A DNA stretch of 64,000 bases from Merdimmobilis hominis (GCF_900104615.1 NZ_LT629939.1:1263223-1327222); one strand, 5' to 3'. Positions 1 through 9,640 are shown, numbered from the stretch's first letter. Notes: a model not told the origin generated them from the sequence alone. Numbers and translations: made by a program.

Positions 1-154
1 CCTTCTCATAAAACAATGTGTATCCACTGTGGGCGGTTTCATATTGGGACACCATCTTGCCAAAGTCGTCGATGGCAAAAGGCAAAAGAGCGATAGAGAC
101 CAGGATGCAAACCAACAGTAAAATCGCCGAAGCGACGGAGATCTTTTTCAGCAT
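1..154 (-). CDS. Hypothetical membrane-anchored or secreted protein, C-terminus cut by window edge
   Basis: The reading frame opens with ATG at 154 behind a GGGAGGG ribosome site and runs off the left edge. The visible 51 residues start MLKKISVASAILLLVCILVS, a basic N-terminus followed by a hydrophobic segment that could be a signal peptide or membrane anchor, then a polar extracellular-looking stretch. It is the last visible gene of the PadR-DUF1700-small membrane protein cluster. In such clusters a DUF4097-type surface protein often follows, but too little is visible here to say so. Confidence 0.6.
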   Translation of the reverse strand, partial: MLKKISVASAILLLVCILVSIALLPFAIDDFGKMVSQYETAHSGYTLFYEK

Positions 155-173
155 TGTTCTTCCCTCCCTGCTT

Positions 174-386
174 TTAATAACGGCGGGGGCACAGGATGCC
201 GCCCATCAGCCGCAATGCGGTGCGCACCATCCAAAAGAGGAACCCCAGTGCGCCAAACACCGCTGTGAACAACGCGAGCCCCACCAGCCATGCCATGCCG
301 GAAAGAACCGCGGGCACAAGCCCCACCACCAGCAGGATAACCCCCGCCAAAATGAGGGACAGTGCGGAAAATAAAAGCTTCAACAT
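174..386 (-). CDS. Small two-helix membrane protein of the PadR/DUF1700 cluster
   Basis: This 70-residue protein is almost entirely hydrophobic: one segment at about residues 5-27, a second at about 31-53, then a short basic tail. ATG at 386 has a strong AGGAGG site and lies 3 nt after the stop of the DUF1700 gene, so the two are surely co-transcribed and probably translationally coupled. I do not recognise a family. The context suggests a small membrane partner in an envelope-stress or transport module under the PadR regulator. Confidence 0.65.
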   Translation of the reverse strand: MLKLLFSALSLILAGVILLVVGLVPAVLSGMAWLVGLALFTAVFGALGFLFWMVRTALRLMGGILCPRRY

Positions 387-389
387 CGT

Positions 390-1031
390 TTATTCCTCCT
401 CTGATTCTTCCTCAATATGGGGGTTGATCGGCTTATACCGGGGCCGGGGTCGAAGGAGGTTTTTCAGCAAACGCCACAGGCTGCGGATGGACATACACGC
501 CAAACAGATGCCCAGTACCGAGCCGGCCAGCATCCCCACTGCAACAATCAGGGATAGAGCCACGATGGAAGGGGACATCAGCCCGATGCCCATCACCCCG
601 CAGACCGCCACCGCGAAGGAAGCCAGCAGCGCACCGAACAATGCGGCCACAACACCGGCAAGCGCGCCCACCACGATTCCCAGGGCGGCCAGGATCAATC
701 CGCCTCCGGCCAGGATAAAGGGGGACAGGGCCAAAATCAAAATCACCAGGAATACTTTGTTCCAAATGCTACTGGTGCGGACCTTCTTCCAAGTGTTCTT
801 CACCTTGGCGTTGATGGCGCTCTGGGTGTTGCCCATCCCCTCGGAGACGATCTGTTCCGCTACCTCTTGGGGGGTGCCCAGGCCGCGGGCGGTTTCAAAT
901 TCGCTTTTTCCTTGGCGCTGGCCTTCGGCAAAATATTCGGCATAATCCCGGATAATGTCGTCAATATCCTTTCGGCTCATCCGGTTTTTCAATGCATCTT
1001 CCAACTGCTTTAAATATTCCAGCTTGGTCAT
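390..1031 (-). CDS. DUF1700 (HAAS-domain) integral membrane protein
   Basis: The first 70 residues carry the helical signature of the DUF1700/HAAS family (TKLEYLKQLEDAL, then DIIRDYAEYFAEG and LGTPQEVAEQIVSEG). About 110 residues of hydrophobic, Gly/Ala-rich membrane segments and a short acidic tail follow. Members are typically encoded directly after a PadR regulator, as here, and are thought to form regulated membrane complexes of unknown biochemical role. ATG at 1031 was chosen over an upstream GTG because AGAGGTG sits 9 nt before it. The gene starts 4 nt after the PadR stop. Confidence 0.8.
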   Translation of the reverse strand: MTKLEYLKQLEDALKNRMSRKDIDDIIRDYAEYFAEGQRQGKSEFETARGLGTPQEVAEQIVSEGMGNTQSAINAKVKNTWKKVRTSSIWNKVFLVILILALSPFILAGGGLILAALGIVVGALAGVVAALFGALLASFAVAVCGVMGIGLMSPSIVALSLIVAVGMLAGSVLGICLACMSIRSLWRLLKNLLRPRPRYKPINPHIEEESEEE

Positions 1032-1035
1032 CACA

Positions 1036-1347
1036 CTACTCACCTCTCAAAATTTTGTTGACAATGTCGGTCATCTCAAACCATTCCCGTTTCAGCTCGG
1101 CCAAGTGGTTGACGCCCATGGCGGTCAACCGGTAATATTTGCGCGCCGGTCCGCCGCTGCTTTCCACCAGGTAGGTGCTAAAATGGCCGTCCACCGTCAA
1201 TCGCCGCAGGATGGGGTAGACCGTCCCTTCGTTGATGTCGGTGTGCCGGGCGATGGATTGTACAATTTCATACCCATACATATCTTTGCGCTCGATCAGT
1301 GCCAAAATACACATTTCAATGACGCCCTTTCGAAGCTGAGTGTTCAA
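1036..1347 (-). CDS. PadR-family transcriptional regulator
   Basis: This 103-residue winged-helix regulator has the compact PadR form: LRKGVIEMCILALIERKDMYGYEI at the start, then the wing motif EGTVYPILRRL, where substrate-independent DNA contacts are made, and a C-terminal dimerisation helix (NHLAELKREWFEM). TTG at 1347 is the likely start because GGGAGGTG precedes it at correct spacing; the longer open frame upstream would overlap the promoter. It heads the cluster of membrane proteins that it probably represses and autoregulates. Confidence 0.88.
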   Translation of the reverse strand: MNTQLRKGVIEMCILALIERKDMYGYEIVQSIARHTDINEGTVYPILRRLTVDGHFSTYLVESSGGPARKYYRLTAMGVNHLAELKREWFEMTDIVNKILRGE

Positions 1348-1377
1348 AGTAACACCTCCCTTGGATTCGTTGACCTC

Positions 1378-1406
1378 ATTATAGCACACTACCTTGTAAT
1401 GCACAA
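1378..1406 (-). promoter_or_regulatory. Sigma-A-type promoter of the PadR operon
   Basis: Reading the minus strand, TTGTGC at 1406-1401 and TATAAT at 1383-1378 are separated by 17 nt, about 30 nt upstream of the PadR start codon. The good -10 match and ideal spacer support it. The PadR operator is probably nearby, but I see no clear palindrome. Confidence 0.7.
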
Positions 1407-1673
1407 TACTAAATTTTGAAAAATACTGTGCTTCATAAAATATTAATTTTTTGATAGTTCTATGCTTTTTTCAAGTGGATCCTCCCCTGTTTCCCCTTAA
1501 AAGCGGCGGTTCTCCCATAGACCCGGATATAGTGGCCTTCCTCCCCGGTTCTCCAGCATTACCGCCATCTGAGGGTGCACCTATTCTATGAGAGAAAGCC
1601 TCCGTCCCCCGACATGGGGCCGCCGATCCGATTTACAGAAGCCCCTCTCTTGAAGTGTGCGCCCCCCTTCGCA
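1407..1673. other. Intergenic stretch without recognised gene
   Basis: Both flanking units read leftward. Apart from the terminator at its left-hand end I find no open frame with a ribosome site, no tRNA and no clear repeat in this stretch. Confidence 0.5.
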
Positions 1674-1720
1674 TAATAAGGCCAGGCCGCCGGGGGTATC
1701 CCCAGCGGCCTGGCCTTATT
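1674..1720 (-). terminator. Intrinsic terminator of the antiporter gene
   Basis: A near-perfect inverted repeat built on AAGGCCAGGCCGC and its complement with a GTAT loop lies 20-66 nt past the antiporter stop codon. The stem ends in CCTTATT on the minus strand. Confidence 0.75.
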
Positions 1721-1739
1721 TTCCAATTTACAATTCCTG

Positions 1740-3155
1740 TTAAGAGAGAGGCAGCTGGTCAAACTCCATCCCGCTGAGGACTAGGATATCCCCAGGGAGG
1801 ATTTCCGTATCCCCTTTGGGGACAATGGCTTTCCCCTGCCGTTTGATCATCACCACCAAAATGTCTTTGGGGATGCCCGCCTGGCTCAAAGTTTGGTGCA
1901 CCCAAGGGTTCTCTTCCTCCATGGGGAGTTCGATAAGCTGGGCGCTTAAATCCTCCTGGTAATCGGTAAAGGTCTTGCGCACCGAGGTCTCGTTGTCCAC
2001 CAAATCCAGCCGTTTCGCCACCCAGGGCAACAGGGTTCCCTGAAAGCTAACCGACAACAAGGCCACCAAAAATACGATGTGGAAGATATCGGTGTTTAAG
2101 TATGCTTTGTTGGTGACCGCAAAGATGGCGAACACGATAGAAGCCGCCCCTCGCAGCCCTACCCAGGAGACCAACAGCTTCTGCCGGAAGGTAAAGGGGA
2201 AAAAATGGAGAATGCCAAATACCGCAGCAGGCCGGGCAATCAAAAATAGGAACACCGCCACCCCAACCCCCAAGGGAAGGACCTGTAAAAACTGAGAAGG
2301 GAAAGCCAATAGGCCCAGCACAAAGAACAGGAGAATCTGCATCAACCAGGAGATGCCGTCAAAAAAGTGGACCAACATCTTTTTGTGGGGCAGTTTGGCA
2401 TTGCCCAGGGCGATGCCCACCAGATAGACGCTCAAATACCCATTGCCGCCCAAAAATTCGCTGGCGGAATAGGAGAACAATGCTATGGCGATGACCAAGA
2501 TAGAATACAGGCCGCTGACATCCAAGTTGATCCGCCGCAACACATACACAGAAGCTTCGGCCACCAAAAATCCAATGAGCAGGCCAAACCCAATCTGTTT
2601 CACTAAGAAGGGTAGCACGGCGATCTCATCCCCCGACATCAGGGAAAGCACCACCATGGTCAGCATATAGGCCATGGGGTCGTTGCTCCCGCTCTCAATC
2701 TCCAGAAGAGGGGCCAGGCCGCCGGAGAGGTTCAAATCCTGGGAACGGAGGATGGCAAACACCGAAGCGGCATCGGTGGAGGCAATCACTGAGCCGATGA
2801 GCAACCCCTCCAGCAGGGAAGTATGCAACACAAAATGGCAGAACAACCCGGTGAGCCCCGCTGTAACCGCCACCCCTAGGGTGGAGAGCAGCACCGCTGG
2901 CACAGCGATGGGGACAGCCGTTTTCCAGCTTGTGCCAAAACCGCCGTAAAACATAATAAAAATCAACCCAAAAGAACATACTTGCTGTGCGAGAACGTAG
3001 TTGTCAAAATAGATGCCTACCGGGCCGTCTGACCCAAACAACATGCCGAGCAGCAAAAAGATCAAAAGGGTTGGTACTCCATAACGGTAAAGCAGCTTGC
3101 TGGATGTGACACACAACAGCAGTACCACCGCGATGGCAAACACCATTGGAACCAT
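1740..3155 (-). CDS. CPA1-family potassium(sodium)/proton antiporter with C-terminal TrkA-C domain
   Basis: The protein has about 12 hydrophobic segments over residues 1-385, including an exchanger-type LLLGMLFGSDGP segment and an IASTDAASVFAILR segment with conserved acidic residues of the CPA1 fold. A cytoplasmic tail of about 85 residues matches a TrkA-C/RCK-C-type ligand domain (VMIKRQGKAIVPKGDTEIL). This architecture is that of NhaP2/CvrA-type K+/H+ antiporters, which expel K+ or Na+ in exchange for protons and are controlled by the tail. ATG at 3155 has AAGGAG 8 nt upstream; a GTG three codons earlier would overlap that site. Ion specificity cannot be read from the sequence. Confidence 0.85.
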   Translation of the reverse strand: MVPMVFAIAVVLLLCVTSSKLLYRYGVPTLLIFLLLGMLFGSDGPVGIYFDNYVLAQQVCSFGLIFIMFYGGFGTSWKTAVPIAVPAVLLSTLGVAVTAGLTGLFCHFVLHTSLLEGLLIGSVIASTDAASVFAILRSQDLNLSGGLAPLLEIESGSNDPMAYMLTMVVLSLMSGDEIAVLPFLVKQIGFGLLIGFLVAEASVYVLRRINLDVSGLYSILVIAIALFSYSASEFLGGNGYLSVYLVGIALGNAKLPHKKMLVHFFDGISWLMQILLFFVLGLLAFPSQFLQVLPLGVGVAVFLFLIARPAAVFGILHFFPFTFRQKLLVSWVGLRGAASIVFAIFAVTNKAYLNTDIFHIVFLVALLSVSFQGTLLPWVAKRLDLVDNETSVRKTFTDYQEDLSAQLIELPMEEENPWVHQTLSQAGIPKDILVVMIKRQGKAIVPKGDTEILPGDILVLSGMEFDQLPLS

Positions 3156-3378
3156 GGAATACACTCCTTTTCGTTAAATTACTATATAATTATACTATAT
3201 GGATGTGTCATAAAATCCCCTATAAATATTAATACAATCTTAATATTGATGAAAAATGGCCTTTTTCTCTAAGCCTCCTCTCCCTTTAAGGAGGCCGGGG
3301 TGCATCTAAATTAGAATGGCAAGGGGGATCTTTTTTCTATAATAGGGAAAAGAGAGATGTCCTTTGGAACGCAACAGA

Positions 3379-3411
3379 AAACCCACAGGGACTGAAAATC
3401 CCTGTGGGTTT
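3379..3411. terminator. Strong hairpin, possible terminator
   Basis: A 13-bp perfect stem (AAACCCACAGGGA and its complement) with a 7-nt loop stands alone between the antiporter and the tRNA unit. Poly-T tails are short on both strands. The 150 nt between it and 3570 hold nothing I recognise. Confidence 0.5.
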
Positions 3412-3570
3412 CTATGGAATAAAAAAATAGCTCTTCGTGCAATTTTTTACGCGCATCCGGCGCTCCTGTGGTCGGGCGCGTTTATTACCGTTGGCCCTGT
3501 GCCGTTGCGGCCCGGATGGTATTTGCCGCTTTCCCCTTCGGGGTGCCAAGAGGACACGGCGCCCCTATGA

Positions 3571-3608
3571 AAAAAACCTGTTTAAGCAATTTGCTTAAAC
3601 AGGTTTTT
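3571..3608 (-). terminator. Terminator of the tRNA-Glu/tRNA-Met operon
   Basis: A long perfect stem, AAACCTGTTTAAGCAA and its complement, begins immediately after the encoded CCA of tRNA-Glu and ends in TTTTTT on the minus strand. Confidence 0.9.
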
Positions 3609-3683
3609 TGGTGACCCGTGCGGGAATCGAACCCGCGTTACTGCCGTGAAAGGGCGGTGTCTTAACCTCTTGACCAACGGGCC
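3609..3683 (-). tRNA. tRNA-Glu (UUC)
   Basis: Full cloverleaf on the minus strand: acceptor GGCCCGT pairs with ACGGGTC, the anticodon loop CTTTCAC reads TTC, the T-loop GGTTCGATTCC is canonical, and the CCA end is encoded. It is the second gene of a two-tRNA transcript. Confidence 0.96.
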
Positions 3684-3723
3684 GGAATCGCAATGAACCC
3701 TCCATAAAGAGCATCCATTGCGC

Positions 3724-3800
3724 TGGTAGCGGCAATAGGATTTGAACCTACGACACTTCGGGTATGAACCGAATGCTCTAGCCAACTGAGCTATGCCGCC
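3724..3800 (-). tRNA. tRNA-Met (CAU), elongator type
   Basis: Acceptor GGCGGCA pairs through to TGCCGCT with encoded CCA. The anticodon stem TTCGG/CCGAA holds the loop TTCATAC, anticodon CAT. It lacks the three consecutive G-C pairs of an initiator stem and resembles elongator tRNA-Met; an Ile2 (lysidine) identity is possible but less likely. Confidence 0.92.
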
Positions 3801-3844
3801 ATATCCTTCTTTGTTGATCACCATAAAGCAATCAAGCAAAAACT

Positions 3845-3873
3845 ATTATACCCGATCAGGCTGGGTCTGTCAA
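3845..3873 (-). promoter_or_regulatory. Promoter of the tRNA-Met/tRNA-Glu operon
   Basis: On the minus strand TTGACA (3873-3868) and TATAAT (3850-3845) are both perfect consensus boxes with a 17-nt spacer, 45 nt upstream of tRNA-Met. Confidence 0.9.
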
Positions 3874-4004
3874 CCAGTTTTTGAAGAAAATCCGCTGATT
3901 TTTACACAAACCGGCTGTTTCTTGCCACAGGGTGGAAATTGGCGGCAATCTCCCCTCTTTCCCCGTTTTTCATGGTCAAAAATTTCCCAAACGGGGATTT
4001 TTCC

Positions 4005-4033
4005 TTTACCCCGAAGGGCAAAGGAAGTATAAT
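4005..4033 (+). promoter_or_regulatory. Probable promoter of the M28-like gene
   Basis: TTTACC and a perfect TATAAT with a 17-nt spacer lie 80 nt before the ATG at 4114. Confidence 0.5.
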
Positions 4034-4113
4034 AGTAGCAGCGGCAGGGCCTTCTTTGGGGAGGGCCTGCCCCCATTTGTTGTAAAAAGCAAAAAAGAGA
4101 GGAAAGAAACCAA

Positions 4114-5046
4114 ATGACATCCGTTTCTAAAACCATTTTAACCAATTGGCAGCTCCGCCATACCCGCAAACAGAAAAAAGCTTTTGCGGAATATGCTGTC
4201 AAAATTTTTAGCGATCTGGGCTACTACACCCGAGTGGAAACAAAAAAGGGGCTTACCCCCTCCAACAACATCATCATCGGGGATTTGAGCAACGCCAAAA
4301 CCATTGTCACCGCCCATTACGACACCCCCAGCCGCCGGTTTATCCCCTTCTTTGTCACCTTGGACAGCCCCTTCCAAACCTTTTTGACCCAGTTCAGCAC
4401 CATGATCGCTGTCTTTGCAGTCTGTATGTACCTGGCCAAATACACCAATTTCTTCATCGGCTTTGTGCTGTTTGACCTTTTGCTGTGGCTTCTGGTGTTC
4501 GGCCCTGCCAAAAAGAACAACGCCAACAACAACACTTCTGGGCTAATGGCCCTGTATGAGGTGGCCAGCCGACTGCCCCGGGACCGGAAAGAGGAAGTGG
4601 CTTTTGTCCTCTTTGACAACAAAGAGCTAGCCCACGCTGGTTCCAATGCCTTTGTAAAACAGCATGAGGTGGAGTTCTTCTACAACAAGTTGGTTATCAA
4701 CCTGGATTGCGTCGGCGTGGGAGACGCCATCATTTTCCTGGCCAGTAAACACTCTATCCCCTTTGCAAAAAAAGCGGCCACCTTTGCCCCCAAGGACTGC
4801 GGCAAGGAGTTTTCGGCCCGGGTCAATCGGAACTTTGTCTATATCTCGGACAGCAACAGCTTCCCTGTTGCCTTTAATGTCTCTGCCTTTACCATGGATG
4901 GCGGCCCCATCCTCAAGGATCTGTACAACGAAAAGGACACGGTGCTGGACGAAAGCAACATTGACGCCTTGGCTTCCGCTCTGGTGGCCTATCTCTCCCA
5001 GGACTGCCGGTATGACAAGCACCCCAAGGAGGAGGATGAGGATTAG
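4114..5046 (+). CDS. M28-fold membrane protein, probably inactive as a metallopeptidase
   Basis: The fold markers of M28 zinc aminopeptidases are present: TAHYDTP (His68, Asp70), NNNTSG (138-143), FDNKELAHAGSNAF (167-180) and NLDCVG (Asp198). Several active-site positions differ from the family norm: the bridging Asp is Asn140, the catalytic Glu of the Glu-Glu pair is Lys170 (Glu171 remains), and the C-terminal YHTP-type His is Asn272 in YNEKDT. Two hydrophobic segments (about 88-108 and 112-131) interrupt the fold, predicting a membrane hairpin. ATG at 4114 follows AGAGAGGAAAG. The gene is monocistronic with its own terminator. A binding or chaperone role is more likely than hydrolysis, but that is inference. 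Confidence 0.75.
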   Translation: MTSVSKTILTNWQLRHTRKQKKAFAEYAVKIFSDLGYYTRVETKKGLTPSNNIIIGDLSNAKTIVTAHYDTPSRRFIPFFVTLDSPFQTFLTQFSTMIAVFAVCMYLAKYTNFFIGFVLFDLLLWLLVFGPAKKNNANNNTSGLMALYEVASRLPRDRKEEVAFVLFDNKELAHAGSNAFVKQHEVEFFYNKLVINLDCVGVGDAIIFLASKHSIPFAKKAATFAPKDCGKEFSARVNRNFVYISDSNSFPVAFNVSAFTMDGGPILKDLYNEKDTVLDESNIDALASALVAYLSQDCRYDKHPKEEDED

Positions 5047-5070
5047 CTCCATCCATTTTTATAAATCCAA

Positions 5071-5107
5071 TTCCCTAGGGCTAAGGAAAGCCCTGGGGGA
5101 TTTTTTT
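5071..5107 (+). terminator. Terminator of the M28-like gene
   Basis: Stem TTCCCTAGGGCT with AGCCCTGGGGGA, 6-nt loop, then seven T residues, 25 nt after the stop codon. Confidence 0.9.
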
Positions 5108-5152
5108 GCGGAATTCCTGCTTTTTCCCCCTTCATCTTCGAATCATCTTCAC

Positions 5153-5197
5153 AAAAAGCCCCCGGAACAAGGATGGATTCCCTGTTCCGAGGGCTCT
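5153..5197 (-). terminator. Terminator of guaB
   Basis: On the minus strand the stem AGCCCTCGGAACAGGG pairs with CCTTGTTCCGGGGGCT and is followed by TTTTTG, 14 nt past the guaB stop. Confidence 0.88.
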
Positions 5198-5210
5198 TTC
5201 TATTTGTCCA

Positions 5211-6824
<1,614 letters not shown>

Positions 6825-6864
6825 TTATTTTACTGATTTAACACTTCAAACTGCCGCAAATTTG

Positions 6865-7638
6865 CTAAACAATTTCCTTGGGTTCCCCCAAGAGAATAGA
6901 GGCTTCAAAACAGCTGGTTTCTCCCTTCTGCCCCTGGATGAAATACCGGCCCTCCCCCTGTCGGAACAGCTCCAAAGATATGGTATCGCCAATTACTGCC
7001 TCTTTGCGGTAATAAATGGCAAACTCCCTCCAGCGCTTTTCCTCCATCTCTTCATAGGGCAGCAGGTCGCAGACCATATCTGCATACACGGTATTGTTGA
7101 GGTGGCGGTTGCAATCCAAATCGCTGTACTGAACAACCTTTACCCCTTGGGCAGCAGCTGCCAAATCCTTTGGTCGCTTAGTCTTCATCTCATCCAAGGA
7201 GGAATCGTAATTGCTGGAATCGGTGGGGATTTCAAAGGGAAAGGCCGAAGGCCGAAGGATTTTCCGAGTAATCGGATTGACCATCAGCCAAGAGGATTGG
7301 GCTTCTACCAGCAATTCCCCCTCCTGGGACCAAAATTCAATCCGGCGCAGGAGCTGGGCCCCCTTGCTCATCTGGGGGTTGGTTTTCATCTTTACCCGTT
7401 CCTCATTCCGGGGGCTGCGGTGACAACGCAAGGCCATCCGTGCCAGCAGGATGACAATCTGCGCTTCCCACAAATCCCGATAAGAAAACCCCATCTCTTC
7501 AAAATGCTGGTTGCTAATCCTCTGGATCTGTTTGAGCACCCCGGAGAGTTTCATCTCCCCATGAATATCGCACTGATAATCGGGAATTACAATCTGTTTC
7601 TCATAGTGGGCGGATGCATTTGGATGTAATTGCAGCAA
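6865..7638 (-). CDS. Acyl-ACP thioesterase (FatA/FatB family)
   Basis: The 257-residue protein is a double-hotdog acyl-acyl-carrier-protein thioesterase, releasing fatty acids from ACP. The second hotdog carries SDLDCNRHLNNTVYADM, containing the conserved Asn-His pair of the active site. The N-terminal half has the YEKQIVIPDYQCDIHGEMKL core and FEEMGFSYRDLWEAQIVILL. Start is TTG at 7638, 9 nt after GGGAGGT; no ATG offers a better site. In anaerobic Firmicutes such enzymes adjust free fatty acid output or membrane lipid supply. It stands between guaB and parB without tight coupling to either. Confidence 0.88.
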   Translation of the reverse strand: MLQLHPNASAHYEKQIVIPDYQCDIHGEMKLSGVLKQIQRISNQHFEEMGFSYRDLWEAQIVILLARMALRCHRSPRNEERVKMKTNPQMSKGAQLLRRIEFWSQEGELLVEAQSSWLMVNPITRKILRPSAFPFEIPTDSSNYDSSLDEMKTKRPKDLAAAAQGVKVVQYSDLDCNRHLNNTVYADMVCDLLPYEEMEEKRWREFAIYYRKEAVIGDTISLELFRQGEGRYFIQGQKGETSCFEASILLGEPKEIV

Positions 7639-7677
7639 ACTTTTTTACCTCCCTAAGCCAAAATTGACGACGGGAGT

Positions 7678-7693
7678 TGTTTCATGTGAAACA
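7678..7693. promoter_or_regulatory. parS centromere site (1)
   Basis: TGTTTCATGTGAAACA matches the Bacillus parS palindrome with one permitted change in the core (CATGTG for CACGTG). It lies 14 nt beyond the parB stop and is embedded in a 30-bp palindrome (7671-7700) flanked by CGGGAGT/ACTCCCG. ParB-CTP clamps load here and spread. Confidence 0.93.
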
Positions 7694-7706
7694 ACTCCCG
7701 TTTGTG

Positions 7707-8603
7707 TTACCAAGAACGGCTGGGATGGGCCAGGCGCGCCGCCAAGTCCCCCAATTCCGATTTGGAATAAAACTCAATTTCCAATGTTCCTTTGTCTTTG
7801 CTGACCTGAATTTTCACCTTACGGCCCAACTCAGCGGCAAGGGCAAGCTCCATTTCCTGGTAATAATGATCCCCCCAGGCCTGCTTATCCCCTTGGGTGG
7901 GCTCCAGTTCCGAGCTGAGTGTCTGTCCTTTGGGTTTCCGCTGTTTTTTCGGGGCAGAAAGCCTCTCCACTTCCCGCACCGATAACCCCTGGGAAAGAAT
8001 CCGGCCTGCGGTTTCCTCCATAACTTTTGGGTCATCTAAAGAAAGCAGCGCCCGGGCGTGTCCCGCAGAGATCTGCCCATCCCGCACCATTTTTTCCACC
8101 TTGGGCGGAAGGCTGAGGAGCCGCAGGGCATTGGCAATCACCGGCCGGGATTTCCCCACCCGCTGGGCCACCTTTTCTTGGGTAAAGCCATAGGTTTCCA
8201 TCAAAGTTTTATATCCTAAGGCTTCTTCGATGATATTCAGATCCTTGCGCTGCAAATTTTCAATCAGTGCCAGTTCCATTGCCTCGGTGTCGGTCATCTC
8301 CCGGATCACCACTGGAACCTCTGCCAACCCCACCATACGGGATGCCCGCCAGCGGCGTTCCCCCGCGACAATCTGGTACCGTCCGTTAACCATTGGCCGC
8401 ACCAAGAGAGGCTGGAGCACCCCATGTTCCCGGATGGAGTCAGCCAGTTCTGCCAAGGCGGCATCGTCGAAGTCCTTTCTCGGCTGTTCTTTGTTTGGCT
8501 CAATCTCGGTGAGTTTTAACGATGTAGTGGGTATATCGCTGGTGTTGTTGTCCACAAACAAAGCTTCCAGGCCCTTGCCCAATCCACCTTTTGCGCGTGC
8601 CAT
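7707..8603 (-). CDS. parB: Chromosome partitioning protein ParB (Spo0J)
   Basis: ParB binds parS, hydrolyses CTP and slides along DNA as a clamp, loading SMC and pairing with ParA for origin segregation. Visible features: the N-terminal ParA-stimulating motif RAKGGLGKGLEALF (residues 3-16), the CTP-binding box AGERRWRA, the ALIENLQRKDLN motif, a helix-turn-helix with FTQEKVAQRVGKSRPVIANA, and a C-terminal dimerisation domain (about 225-298). It begins 13 nt after parA ends. In spore-formers this gene is spo0J. parS sites flank the operon. Confidence 0.96.
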   Translation of the reverse strand: MARAKGGLGKGLEALFVDNNTSDIPTTSLKLTEIEPNKEQPRKDFDDAALAELADSIREHGVLQPLLVRPMVNGRYQIVAGERRWRASRMVGLAEVPVVIREMTDTEAMELALIENLQRKDLNIIEEALGYKTLMETYGFTQEKVAQRVGKSRPVIANALRLLSLPPKVEKMVRDGQISAGHARALLSLDDPKVMEETAGRILSQGLSVREVERLSAPKKQRKPKGQTLSSELEPTQGDKQAWGDHYYQEMELALAAELGRKVKIQVSKDKGTLEIEFYSKSELGDLAARLAHPSRSW

Positions 8604-8616
8604 GGCAGTTCCCTCC

Positions 8617-9381
8617 TCATTGGTTGTTCTCTAAAAATTCATCAGCCAAATCTTCGTACGCTTTCGATCCACGGGATGTACGGTCATAATAGAGCACTGG
8701 CTGGCCAAAGCTGGGCGCCTCGGACAGGCGGACATTCCGTGGAATTACGGTGCGGTACACCTTTTTGGGGAAAAACTTCTTCACTTCCTCCACCACCTGC
8801 AACGTCAGGTTCAAACGGCCGTCAAACATGGTGAGGAGTACCCCCTCAATCTCAATCTGAGGGTTATACAAACGCTTCACCTGCCGCACCGTCCCCATCA
8901 GCTGAGAAAGGCCCTCTAAGGCATAGTACTCGCACTGGATCGGGATCAGCAGGGTATCGCAGCAGTTTAGGGCGTTTAAAGTGATCAACCCCAGAGAAGG
9001 TGGACAGTCGATGAGGATATAATCGTATTGTTCTTTGATGGGAGCCAGAGCTTGTTTCAGCTTCATCACCCGGTTTTCTGCCTCCACCAGTTCAATTTCT
9101 GCTGCGGCTAAGTCCATGCTGGCCGGCAATAGATCAATATTCTCAAAACTGGTCCGTTGGAGAACGTCCTCTGCCTTGGCGTCGGCGATTAAGATGTCAT
9201 AGGTGGACAGCTGGATATCCCGCTTGTTGACCCCCAATCCGCTGGAGGCATTGCCTTGGGGATCAATATCAATGAGCAGCATCTTTTTCCCTTTGCGCCC
9301 CAGCGACGCGGTCAAATTCACGGCAGAGGTAGTTTTCCCAACGCCGCCTTTCTGATTGGCAATTGCTATTACTTTCCCCAT
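8617..9381 (-). CDS. parA: Chromosome partitioning ATPase ParA (Soj)
   Basis: A 254-residue deviant Walker A ATPase: MGKVIAIANQKGGVGKTT gives the signature-lysine P-loop near the N-terminus, LLIDIDPQGNASSGLG is Walker A', and YDYILIDCPPSLGLITLNAL is Walker B. ParA dimers bind DNA when ATP-loaded and release it when stimulated by ParB; the Bacillus homologue Soj also controls DnaA. It has no N-terminal DNA-binding extension, as expected for chromosomal Soj. First gene of the parAB operon. Confidence 0.96.
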   Translation of the reverse strand: MGKVIAIANQKGGVGKTTSAVNLTASLGRKGKKMLLIDIDPQGNASSGLGVNKRDIQLSTYDILIADAKAEDVLQRTSFENIDLLPASMDLAAAEIELVEAENRVMKLKQALAPIKEQYDYILIDCPPSLGLITLNALNCCDTLLIPIQCEYYALEGLSQLMGTVRQVKRLYNPQIEIEGVLLTMFDGRLNLTLQVVEEVKKFFPKKVYRTVIPRNVRLSEAPSFGQPVLYYDRTSRGSKAYEDLADEFLENNQ

Positions 9382-9443
9382 CTCTATCCTCCTAGCTCCA
9401 TAAATTGGTCAAATCACCGCCTGCAACAGGCTCACTGTTTTTG

Positions 9444-9472
9444 ATTATAGCACATCTCCATGGAATTGGGAA
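9444..9472 (-). promoter_or_regulatory. Possible promoter of parAB
   Basis: A perfect TATAAT at 9449-9444 on the minus strand has a weak TTCCCA 17 nt upstream, about 65 nt before parA and 20 nt from parS site 2, so ParB bound at parS could influence it. Confidence 0.4.
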
Positions 9473-9491
9473 GGAAAATTCCCCTCCCTGT

Positions 9492-9507
9492 TGTTTCATG
9501 TGAAACA
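9492..9507. promoter_or_regulatory. parS centromere site (2)
   Basis: TGTTTCATGTGAAACA, identical to site 1, lies between parA and noc at the centre of a roughly 34-bp palindrome (9483-9516) extended by CCTCCCTGT/ACAGGGAGG. Confidence 0.93.
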
Positions 9508-9523
9508 ACAGGGAGGAAAATCA

Positions 9524-9553
9524 AAGGAGCCACGGCAACGCCGCGGCTCCTCT
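9524..9553 (-). terminator. Terminator of noc
   Basis: On the minus strand AGGAGCC-CGGC and GCCG-GGCTCCT form the stem around GTT, followed by TTGATTTT, about 90 nt past the noc stop codon. Confidence 0.7.
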
Positions 9554-9640
9554 GACGAATCAGTAAGGGAAACACATATACCTTAACCTCAAAAGAGGAA
9601 TGGCATCTTGTAGGCAAAATCTGCAAGCTTTCAGGGGGGA

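Noticed and set aside
3582..3839. Open frame across the tRNA-Glu/tRNA-Met genes
   Set aside because: It coincides with two complete cloverleaf tRNA genes and their terminator.
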